From contig JAIOPM010000011.1 in the NCBI GenBank assembly GCA_021413885.1, forward strand, positions 1 through 33,245: a stretch of 33,245 bases of DNA, given 5' to 3'. The notes beneath the pieces were generated by a model. That model had not been told where the DNA came from. It did no database searches and saw only the letters and a list, made by a program, of their open reading frames with translations. Positions 21,986 to 29,015 of this stretch are shown in pieces (position 1 is the stretch's first letter; the number at the start of each line of letters is the position of its first letter). Both the position numbers and the translations under genes were made by a program. The stretch comes from Planctomycetota bacterium (GTDB lineage Bacteria; Planctomycetota; UBA1135; GCA-002686595).

Positions 21986-24565
21986 ATGGGACGGTTGATC
22001 TCGATCGCGATCGCGGTGTGTGTCGTCGTTGCCGGAGTCTGGTGGTGGTATCCGCAGTCGCGCGCAGACCACAAGGCGGTGACCCTGACCTGGTACGCGC
22101 GCCCCGACGCCGGGCGGCCGATCGTGCTGTTCCTCCACGGTATCGGCGGCGACGCGGTGGAGACGTGGCGGCCGGACGCCGCGAACGATGGGGCCGCACC
22201 ACTCACCTTCATGGAACTGCTCGCGAACGACCCCGAGATGTCGAAGTTCGCGATCGGTGCGGTGAACTACGACACCACGATCGTCGGTGGCTCGCACTCA
22301 CTCACCGAAATCGCCAAGGAGTTGGCGCGCGAGTTCGATCGAAACTTCAGCGCCGACAACAACCTGATCATCGTCGCTCACTCGCTCGGCGGTGTCGTGA
22401 CACGTCTCGCACTGAGCCTCAGTGGGCTCCGCGACCGCGATCACCAATTCGTCACGCTGATCTCGCTGTCGAGTCCGTTCGCCGGCAGCGAGTTGCCGAA
22501 GCTCGCTCGTCCGCTCAAGACGCTCGGGTTGCCCAGTCGGCAGCTCAAGGCGCTCGAGCCGTTGAGCGACGCTCTCGAGATCGACCAGGAACTATGGACG
22601 AAGCTGTTGGCGAGCCACGACAACAGGATTCAGCAGTTCGCGGCCGCGGAGACCAGGAAGATCCCCGGGATGCCGATTCTGGTGGTGGATCCTTCGTCAT
22701 CGAAGTTCGGAGTCGTCGAGACCTCGTGCTACGACGCGCCTGACGACCACATCAGCATTGCCAAGCCACGCTCGCTCCAAGACGGCATCGGTCAACAGGT
22801 CAAGAAGTGGATTCTCGATTCGTTCGGCAGTCAACACTTGCACGGCGAATACGACTTTCGCGCCAGTATCGAACGGCCCGCCGGCACGACCACATTCGTC
22901 GCGCCGGGAACGACGCTGCGGTTCCGAGACGGCGCGCGTTTTCTCGTCCGCGGCAAGTTGATCGCGGAGGGGACCGCTGAGGCTCCGATTCGCGTTCTGT
23001 TCGAGTCGACCGCCGATCATCCTTCGGCGGTGCTCCTGCGCGGAGCGGGCGCCGCCGACTCGTCCTTCGTCCACTGTGAACTCGTTGGCGGCGGTGGGAT
23101 TCGGCTGAACAAGCCGGATGTCAAGGTGCATCGCGACACGCCGCTCGCGGAGCTGTGTGCCGAGAGCGCGACCACGCTCGATGAGACCAGCAGAGCGAAG
23201 GGTGGGGCGTTGTGCCTGGTGGGCGTCGATCGCGTCCGCATCGCGAAGTGCAAGTTCGAGCGGAATGTCGCTTGGATCGGCGGCGCCATCCTGGCGTTTG
23301 GTGCGACCAACCTGCGGGTCATCGGCTGCGAGTTTTTCGACAATCGATCGGGCTACGGCGGCGCTGCGCTCTACGCGCAAGCGAGCGAGTTGATCGTCGA
23401 CGACTGCAAGTTCCTCAAGGACACTACCGGCCAGATGCACGCGGAGTTCGCGAGTGAAGCCAGATCGAAGTTCGCTTGCGGCGGCGCGCTCTATCTAGGC
23501 GAGCGCGCCAGCGCTCAGATCCAAGGCTGCACGTTCGACGATTGCGTTGCGTCGAACGCGGGTGGGGCTGTCTACGTCTTCCACGACTTCCCGGAGCGGG
23601 CTCATCGCGTAATCATCGCCGCGAGCGAGTTTCGCCGGAACCGTTGCAATGACAAGCCGGGCGGCGCACTGCGCGTCGACGGGGCGAGCATCGTCTCCCT
23701 CGACAAGGACGAGTTCGAGGACAACCACGGACCGCACGGGCCGAATGGCGATCACGTCTGGGACGAGTCGGACACGGACTCGTCGCGACCAGGCAATCAG
23801 TCGGGTATCGAAGGTCTTCCGAATCGGATTCGCGTCATCGGCGCTCCTCCCGATGTCGAGTTCATCTACCGCCAAGACGAAGGGACGCCACGGCCGGCGT
23901 TCAAGGACGCGTGGATGCAGAACCCGTCGTCGTTTCGATCCGACGACACGCGACGAGTGGACACGATCGTCATTCACCACACGTCCGCCATCAACTGGTT
24001 TGAGTCGGGATTCCGAAAGCAGTACGGCGATCAGCTCGATGAGTTCGAGCGACGCACGAACATTCGATACGACACGCAGGCCGTCGACGAGTTCAAGTAC
24101 GACTGGCGCCTGGCGAAGGAAATCTTCGAGCTGTACGCGGTTTCGTCTCACTTCCTCATCGACCGCTCCGGAACCGTCTACCGACTCGTTCCCGAAACGC
24201 ACGTCGCCTTTCACGCAGGTAGGAGCAAGATGCCGGCGCCGGACGATCGCGAAAACGTCAACGACTTCTCGCTCGGCATCGAGCTCATCGCGACGCACCC
24301 GGACGACGATCCCGCCGTCCGCGGCGGGCGCGAGCCGAACTACACCGCGGCGCAGTACGCCGCGCTCGATGAGCTGCTCGTCTACTTGTGCAGGAAGTAC
24401 GGTATCGACGAGACCTCGGTCCTCGGGCACGACGACATCGCCGGTCAGCGCGCGCTGACATTGGGATTGCGGAGCGCGGACAACGTGAAGAAGGATCCGG
24501 GGCCCAATTTCGATTGGGGCGGCGTCCGAGATCGGCTCCGCCGCGATCTCAGCGGCGCGCGATGA
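21986..24565 (+). CDS. Membrane-anchored fusion: alpha/beta hydrolase, beta-helix, AmpD-type amidase
   Basis: 859 aa from ATG 21986, preceded by GAGGAGAGAGG. A single membrane helix (residues 4-22) anchors it, with the body outside the cytoplasm. Residues 45-275 are an alpha/beta hydrolase: oxyanion segment FLHGIGGD, nucleophile Ser133 in VAHSLGGVV, acid probably Asp235 (VVDPSS), His255 in DDHISIAKP. Residues 295-620 form a right-handed beta-helix (GGALCLVGVDRVRIAKCKF, GGAILAFG, GGALYLGE, GGAVYVFHDF coils). Residues 655-850 are an amidase_2 domain with all AmpD residues in place: zinc ligands His664 (IVIHHTS), His815 (LGHDDIAG) and Asp837 (KKDPGPNFDW), plus Glu766 and Lys836. The likely role is cleavage of an ester or lipid substrate and of the MurNAc-L-Ala bond. 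The ester substrate is unknown. It is divergent to mltA and looks less CGCG-rich than its neighbours. Confidence 0.9.
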   Translation: MGRLISIAIAVCVVVAGVWWWYPQSRADHKAVTLTWYARPDAGRPIVLFLHGIGGDAVETWRPDAANDGAAPLTFMELLANDPEMSKFAIGAVNYDTTIVGGSHSLTEIAKELAREFDRNFSADNNLIIVAHSLGGVVTRLALSLSGLRDRDHQFVTLISLSSPFAGSELPKLARPLKTLGLPSRQLKALEPLSDALEIDQELWTKLLASHDNRIQQFAAAETRKIPGMPILVVDPSSSKFGVVETSCYDAPDDHISIAKPRSLQDGIGQQVKKWILDSFGSQHLHGEYDFRASIERPAGTTTFVAPGTTLRFRDGARFLVRGKLIAEGTAEAPIRVLFESTADHPSAVLLRGAGAADSSFVHCELVGGGGIRLNKPDVKVHRDTPLAELCAESATTLDETSRAKGGALCLVGVDRVRIAKCKFERNVAWIGGAILAFGATNLRVIGCEFFDNRSGYGGAALYAQASELIVDDCKFLKDTTGQMHAEFASEARSKFACGGALYLGERASAQIQGCTFDDCVASNAGGAVYVFHDFPERAHRVIIAASEFRRNRCNDKPGGALRVDGASIVSLDKDEFEDNHGPHGPNGDHVWDESDTDSSRPGNQSGIEGLPNRIRVIGAPPDVEFIYRQDEGTPRPAFKDAWMQNPSSFRSDDTRRVDTIVIHHTSAINWFESGFRKQYGDQLDEFERRTNIRYDTQAVDEFKYDWRLAKEIFELYAVSSHFLIDRSGTVYRLVPETHVAFHAGRSKMPAPDDRENVNDFSLGIELIATHPDDDPAVRGGREPNYTAAQYAALDELLVYLCRKYGIDETSVLGHDDIAGQRALTLGLRSADNVKKDPGPNFDWGGVRDRLRRDLSGAR

Positions 24566-24592
24566 CGCGGGCTCGAGCGTCACGCGCCCGCG
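24563..24592. terminator. Overlapping hairpins between convergent genes
   Basis: Two alternative perfect stems share this stretch: TGACGC (24563-24568) with GCGTCA (24577-24582), and CGCGGGC (24566-24572) with GCCCGCG (24586-24592). The first arms contain the stop codons of the fusion gene and of the LAB_N gene on opposite strands. It is well placed as a bidirectional terminator, though it lacks U-tracts. Confidence 0.4.
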
Positions 24593-25170
24593 GTTCGCGA
24601 GCGGTGGATCAAGACCAAGTTGCGCGCATAGACGAACGCACCCGTCGACTGCCCGACGACGCCGACGACGTCCTTGCGCCACACGAAGTAGACGAGCAGC
24701 ATCAGGCCGCCGACCAGGCTGGCCCACCAGAAGCTCTCGGGCACCACGGAGCGTTTCAACTTCTCGCTCGCCCACCACTGCAGGAGCATGCGGCCGGTGA
24801 ACAGCGCCTGCCCCGCGAAGCCGAGCGTCACCCACAACATTCCGAACGGAGTCGTGATGTTGAGCACGCGGTAGAGCCAGCCGTGGCTCGCGACATCGCG
24901 TTGCGCACGCCACAGGCGCTCGATGAAGGCGTCGGCGGAGATGCGCTCGTCGCCGGCGGAGGTCGAGAGCATGACGAAGTCGCCGGCGGGCGTGCGCTCG
25001 ACCTCGACGTCCTTCAGGCGATCTTGGAGGTCGATCGAGCCGTTCGACTCGGAGAGCGGCGCCGCCGCATGCGCCTCGCGCACCTGCGCGAAGAGCCGCG
25101 CGCCGATCACCACGACGACGAGCGCGACCAGCGCGAGCCAGGCGGCTCGCGGCCGGAGCTCACTCGCCAC
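24580..25170 (-). CDS. LAB_N (lipid-A biosynthesis N-terminal) domain membrane protein
   Basis: 196 aa from ATG 25170. One membrane helix lies at 11-28 and a soluble segment spans about 35-95. Then come three helices with the LAB_N signature: MLWVTLGFAGQALFTGRMLL, QWWASEKLKRSVVPESFWWA, SLVGGLMLLVYFVWRKDVVG, QSTGAFVYARNLVLI. This domain is otherwise found at the front of some LpxB proteins or as small stand-alone membrane proteins next to glycosyltransferases; it resembles SMR/ArnE-type transporters. Here it is stand-alone and overlaps the upstream GT2 gene by 11 bp. An extra periplasmic-like N-terminal segment is unusual. Its function is inferred to be in glycolipid transport or modification. 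Confidence 0.82.
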   Translation of the reverse strand: MASELRPRAAWLALVALVVVVIGARLFAQVREAHAAAPLSESNGSIDLQDRLKDVEVERTPAGDFVMLSTSAGDERISADAFIERLWRAQRDVASHGWLYRVLNITTPFGMLWVTLGFAGQALFTGRMLLQWWASEKLKRSVVPESFWWASLVGGLMLLVYFVWRKDVVGVVGQSTGAFVYARNLVLIHRSRTAGA

Positions 25171-25930
25171 GGGTGACCTCGGCGATCGGCCAACGGATCA
25201 TGCGCGTGCGCATCCAACGCACGGCGAGCAGATCCTTGAACGCGCGCCACGCGCGGTTCATCACGCCGTACTTGCTGATGCCCGCGGTGCGCGGATGGTG
25301 GGAGACCGGATGCTCGATCACGATGAAGCCGTGATAGCGCAAGAGCGTCGGCAAGAACCGGTGCATGCCTTCGAACAACGGGATCGCGCGGATCGCCTCG
25401 GCGCGGAAGACCTTGAGCGAGCAACCGGTGTCGCGGATCGTGTCCTGCGAGAGCCCGTTGCGCACCGCGTTCGCGAGCTTCGAACTGACGCGCCGCACGA
25501 AATTGTCGCGCCGCTTCAGGCGATAGCCGACGACCGCGTCGTTCGTGCCGAGCTTCTCGATCATCGTCGGCAGATCGACCGGATCGTTCTGCATGTCGGC
25601 GTCGAGCGTCGCGATCAACTTGCCGCGCGCGAACTGGATGCCGGCGGCGGTCGCCGCGGTCTGGCCGCAATTCTTGGCGAAGAACACGCCGAACACGCGG
25701 TCGTCCTTGCGCGCGAGCTCGCGGATCAACTCCGGCGAACGATCGCGGCTGCCGTCGTCGACCAGGATCAACTCCCAATTGCGCGCGGCGCCGAAGATCT
25801 CGCACACGCGCGCGTGCAGTCGCTCGAGGTTGCCCTCTTCGTCGAACACCGGCGCGACGAGCGAGAGCTCGATTGGTCGGTCCAGACGCGAACGCACGGT
25901 GGCGGCGAACTCCGAGGGGAGGATCGGCAT
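25160..25930 (-). CDS. Family 2 glycosyltransferase, DPM1/ArnC-like
   Basis: 256 aa. The GT-A core shows SLVAPVFDEEGNLERL, nucleotide-binding ELILVDDGSRDRSPEL (57-61 VDDGS), FFAKNCGQTAATAAGI, and the metal-binding LIATLDADMQNDP (Asp110-Ala-Asp112). It then shows DTGCSLKVFRAEAI and GMHRFLPTLLRYHGF, typical of polyprenyl-phosphate sugar transferases (the 'R.D.GCxxK.F' region). There is no C-terminal membrane pair, so it probably works peripherally with a membrane partner; the LAB_N protein it overlaps is the obvious one. The likely product is a polyprenyl-phosphate-linked or glycolipid-linked sugar. The gene lies 34 bp behind the histidine kinase gene. Confidence 0.9.
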   Translation of the reverse strand: MPILPSEFAATVRSRLDRPIELSLVAPVFDEEGNLERLHARVCEIFGAARNWELILVDDGSRDRSPELIRELARKDDRVFGVFFAKNCGQTAATAAGIQFARGKLIATLDADMQNDPVDLPTMIEKLGTNDAVVGYRLKRRDNFVRRVSSKLANAVRNGLSQDTIRDTGCSLKVFRAEAIRAIPLFEGMHRFLPTLLRYHGFIVIEHPVSHHPRTAGISKYGVMNRAWRAFKDLLAVRWMRTRMIRWPIAEVTRGE

Positions 25931-25964
25931 GCGGCGCCAATCCTACGGCGCGGGTCGAACGCGA

Positions 25965-27347
25965 TCACGAGCCGTTCATGCGCCGCGTCGGAGGCTTGCG
26001 CGGAAGGATCACGCGGAAGCTCGCTCCGCCCCGCGCATTGGTGCTGACGTCGATGGTCCCGCCCTGGCCGATCGCCGCGGTGCGCGCGATCGACAATCCG
26101 AGGCCGTAGCCAAGACGGCCGCCTTGCTTCGCCGGGCCGGTGAAGAACGCTTCGAAGATGCGCTCGCGCAGTTCGGGCGGCACGCCGGGACCTTGGTCGT
26201 CGACCGTGACGCGAATCGCGTCGGGTTCGCCGACGATCGCGATCTCGACGCGCGAGCCCGGAGGGCTGAAGTCGATCGCGTTGCCGGCGAGGTTGCGCAG
26301 CGCGCGCAGCAGTGACTCGCGATCGCCGACGAGCCGCGTGTTGCCGGTGCGCACGAGGTCGAGCTCGACGCCGATCAAGCGCCCGCGGCCGCGTTCGCGC
26401 GCCAAGCGGATCTCGGCCTCGTCGCCGAGGTCGAACTCCTCGCGCAGGATCTTCGAGTCCGACGCGCGTTGCGTGCAGATCGTCATCAAGTTGTCGACGG
26501 CGTCGCCGAGCTCGCGCAGCTCGTGCAAATTGCTCTCGAGAACGGCGCGATACGTCGCGGCGTCGCGCGGAGCGATCAACGCGACCTCGGTCTCGCCGAT
26601 CAAGTTCTGGATCGGCGAACGCAGCTCGTGAGCGAGGCTTGCCGTGAACAGTTGCGCCTTCTCCGAGGCGTCGCGCACGCGCGCGAGGCGTTGTCGCAAC
26701 GCGTCGGTCAGTGCGACGATCTCGGCGGGCGCCTTGTCGACGTTCAGCCGCGGCTCGCCCGACGACTCCGCGCGCAGATCGTCGGCGACCTTGCGCAGCA
26801 AGAGCGACACGCGGCGCATGAAGAGCCACGAGATCAACGCGGCGAACGCGACGCTGGCGACGACGCGCTTGATCACCAGGAGCTCGTACTCCGACAGCAA
26901 CGCCAACCGCGACTTGCCGTTGACCACCATCGCCACGACGTGGCCGCTCTTGAAGCGCGTCACGCGCCACCACAACGCGCCGTCGTTGAGCGTGCGCTCG
27001 AGGGTGTCGAGCGTCGGAGCCGCTTCCTTCAAGTGATCGCGACGGCCGAATTCGCCCCAGACTTCGCCCGTGTCCGGGTTCCAGACGCGCCAGGCCATCT
27101 CGAGGCCCGCGTGGCTCTCGCCGATGCGATCGGTGATCTCCTTGAAGTCGTCGGGCCGGTACGCGGTCTCGGCGAAGTCCTTCTCGACCTCCGCCAGTCC
27201 GTTCGCGACGGCGCCCTCGAGCGCGGTCTCGATCGAGTTCCGCAGGAAGAGCGCGGTGACGATCGCGTTCGCGATCACGATCAGCAGCGTCCCGACCGCG
27301 AAGAACGCGGTCAGTCGCCCGGCCAGCGACCAACCCCTCGACTTCAC
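25965..27347 (-). CDS. Sensor histidine kinase
   Basis: 460 aa from ATG 27347. TM1 lies at about 12-35 (AFFAVGTLLIVIANAIVTAL), the periplasmic sensor at 36-155 and TM2 at 158-177, followed by a HAMP-like linker. The HisKA H-box is LFTASLAHELRSPIQNLIGE (His240). The ATPase domain has the N-box LLRALRNLAGNAIDFSPPG, G1 VTVDDQGPGVPPELRERIFE and G2 RLGYGLGLSIARTAA. All kinase motifs are intact. Its start overlaps the response regulator stop (ATGA at 27344-27347), giving a coupled pair. The sensor domain (WRVWNPDTGEVWGEF) is not one I can name. The downstream GT2 and LAB_N genes suggest an envelope signal. Confidence 0.93.
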   Translation of the reverse strand: MKSRGWSLAGRLTAFFAVGTLLIVIANAIVTALFLRNSIETALEGAVANGLAEVEKDFAETAYRPDDFKEITDRIGESHAGLEMAWRVWNPDTGEVWGEFGRRDHLKEAAPTLDTLERTLNDGALWWRVTRFKSGHVVAMVVNGKSRLALLSEYELLVIKRVVASVAFAALISWLFMRRVSLLLRKVADDLRAESSGEPRLNVDKAPAEIVALTDALRQRLARVRDASEKAQLFTASLAHELRSPIQNLIGETEVALIAPRDAATYRAVLESNLHELRELGDAVDNLMTICTQRASDSKILREEFDLGDEAEIRLARERGRGRLIGVELDLVRTGNTRLVGDRESLLRALRNLAGNAIDFSPPGSRVEIAIVGEPDAIRVTVDDQGPGVPPELRERIFEAFFTGPAKQGGRLGYGLGLSIARTAAIGQGGTIDVSTNARGGASFRVILPRKPPTRRMNGS

Positions 27348-28024
27348 GACACGTCGGGCTCGAGCGAGAAGCGATAGCCCTCACCGCGAACGGTGTGGAT
27401 CAGCGGGCTTCCTTCGCGGCCGAGCTTGCGACGCAGTCGGCCGATGTGCACGTCGACGACGTTGGTGCCGGGATCGAAGTCGATCGACCACACGTCGCGC
27501 AGGAGATCGGCGCGGGTGAGCACCTTGCCGTTGGCGCGCGTCAGCGCGAGCAACAGGTCGAACTCGCGCGGCGACAAGTCGACTTGCTTGCCCGAACGCA
27601 GGACCTGACGCTTCGCGAGATCGAGCCGCAGGTCGGCGATCTCGATCGGCGCGAGCGATTTCCGTCTGCGAATCACCGCCTCGATGCGCGCGACGAGCTC
27701 GTTGAACGCGAACGGCTTGATGACGTAGTCGTCGGCGCCGAGCCGCAGTCCGTGCACGCGTTCCTCGACCGAATCGCGGGCGGTGACGAAGATCACCGGC
27801 GTTTCGCGACCTTGTTGGCGGATCTCCATCAGGAGCTCCCAACCCGTCTTCGCCGGCATCATCACGTCGAGCAGGATGAGGTCGAAACCCCGCGGGTCGG
27901 TCTTCAGGACCGACAACGCCGCCTCGCCGTCGGCGGCGGTCGCGGTCTCGATGCCGGACTCCTGGAGGCCGCTCGAGATGTAGGTCCGGAACTTCGGGTC
28001 GTCGTCGACGATCAGTAATCGCAT
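27344..28024 (-). CDS. OmpR/PhoB-type response regulator
   Basis: 226 aa from ATG 28024. Receiver domain: acidic pocket MRLLIVDDDPKF, phospho-acceptor Asp53 in DLILLDVMMPAKTG, Thr in PVIFVTARD and Lys103 in DDYVIKPFAFNEL. The winged-helix DNA-binding domain at about 130-222 has VDLSPREFDLLLALTRANGK, DVWSIDFDPGTNVVDVHI, LRRKLG and TVRGEGYRFSLE. It is first in a leftward four-gene unit (regulator, kinase, GT2, LAB_N). It is divergent to crcB across about 166 bp, which probably contains its promoter. Confidence 0.95.
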   Translation of the reverse strand: MRLLIVDDDPKFRTYISSGLQESGIETATAADGEAALSVLKTDPRGFDLILLDVMMPAKTGWELLMEIRQQGRETPVIFVTARDSVEERVHGLRLGADDYVIKPFAFNELVARIEAVIRRRKSLAPIEIADLRLDLAKRQVLRSGKQVDLSPREFDLLLALTRANGKVLTRADLLRDVWSIDFDPGTNVVDVHIGRLRRKLGREGSPLIHTVRGEGYRFSLEPDVS

Positions 28025-28190
28025 TGTGGAGTCGGAGTGGTTTCTCGGACGCGCATCGCTGACGACGCGCTCGGTCGCGCATTGGGGCGCGCGAAATTCT
28101 AGCGCGCGACATCGGCGATACCCCACCGGAGCTCGAAGGGATGCTTGCGGGCCGTGCGAGCGGAGCGGAGACTTTCGCCCGAGGTCCCCG
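28025..28190. promoter_or_regulatory. Divergent intergenic region with an AT-centred inverted repeat
   Basis: Between the response regulator and crcB starts. CGCGCG (28088-28093) and CGCGCG (28103-28108) flank AAATTCTAG, a comparatively AT-rich centre in this GC-rich DNA, which could be an operator or overlap a -10 region. No fluoride riboswitch fold was recognised. Confidence 0.3.
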
Positions 28191-28568
28191 GTGTTCGCCA
28201 AACTCGCCTTGCTCGCCGCCGCCGGAGCGTTGGGCACCCTCGCGCGCTTCGGCGTTTCGTCCTGGGTCCAGCGCGGCCCGAACACCGCGTTCCCGCTCGG
28301 GACGTTGGCGGTCAACCTGCTCGGTTGTTTCGCGTTCGGGTTGGTCTGGGCGCTCGCGGAACGGCGTTTCGAGAGCATCGAGAACCTGCGCCTCTACGCG
28401 TTGACCGGGTTCATGGGAGCGTTCACGACCTTTTCGACGTACGCCTTCGACGGGAGCGTGATGCTGGCGCGCCAGGCCTGGTGGACCTTCGCCGCCTACG
28501 TCGGGCTGCAGAACGTCCTCGGAATCGTCCTGGTGATCGCCGGCCTCGCCCTCGGCCGCAAGTTCTGA
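28191..28568 (+). CDS. crcB: Fluoride ion channel/exporter
   Basis: 125 aa with start GTG 28191, preceded by GAGG at a 7-nt spacing. Four membrane helices fill the protein. The Fluc/CrcB signatures are all present: AAAGALGTLARFGVSSWVQR, PLGTLAVNLLGCFAFGLVWA and the pore motif TGFMGAFTTFSTYAFDGSVM with the essential Phe/Thr/Ser residues. Fluc proteins form dual-topology dimers that let toxic fluoride leave the cell. It is a single gene followed by a small membrane protein 69 bp later. Confidence 0.94.
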   Translation: MFAKLALLAAAGALGTLARFGVSSWVQRGPNTAFPLGTLAVNLLGCFAFGLVWALAERRFESIENLRLYALTGFMGAFTTFSTYAFDGSVMLARQAWWTFAAYVGLQNVLGIVLVIAGLALGRKF

Positions 28569-28637
28569 CGAGGGGCGCGGGCACGAGCTCCCGACCCGCG
28601 CCTTGATCGCGAGCCGCGGGAGTTCGACACTCCTCGC

Positions 28638-28907
28638 ATGCCTTTCTGTCTCGGTTGCGGCGCGCTGTTCTTCCCGCGCATCGTCTGCCTCGCGATCTAC
28701 TTCGCCTCGAACTGGTTCGAGCAGGTGATCGACAACTCCCTGCTGTTGCTCGCGGGGTTCGTGTTCCTGCCGCTGACGTTGCTCGTCTACACCTGGATCC
28801 TGCATGTCAACGGACGGGTCGAGGGGTTCTATTTCGTACCGCTCGTCCTCGCGGTGCTCGCCGACCTCGGGCTGATCGGCTCGAGCGCGAAGAGCACGAA
28901 GAACTGA
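28638..28907 (+). CDS. Small membrane protein with an N-terminal CxxC
   Basis: 89 aa from ATG 28638. It begins PFCLGCGALFFPRIVCLAIY, with a CLGC pair, and has three hydrophobic segments (about 12-25, 30-52 and 64-82). The last polar residues are SSAKSTKN. A Cys pair directly before a helix could bind metal or a lipid thiol, but too little is present for a zinc ribbon. No family is recognised. It is same-strand between crcB and the macroglobulin gene. Confidence 0.65.
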   Translation: MPFCLGCGALFFPRIVCLAIYFASNWFEQVIDNSLLLLAGFVFLPLTLLVYTWILHVNGRVEGFYFVPLVLAVLADLGLIGSSAKSTKN

Positions 28908-29015
28908 CCGTCCGTCCGGAAGCGCCGTCGTCGACGCTCGTCCGAAGCTTCCTTCCTCGCCAAGACTCCGTCGCATCGCGCCGTTCCGAAGCCCCGATTT
29001 CCAACGAGGCGCTCC

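Noticed and set aside
28080..28190. Fluoride riboswitch upstream of crcB
   Set aside because: A GGCGAT string is present near 28113, but the conserved pseudoknot partner and the CTGATGA-type segment are missing, so the fold cannot be supported.
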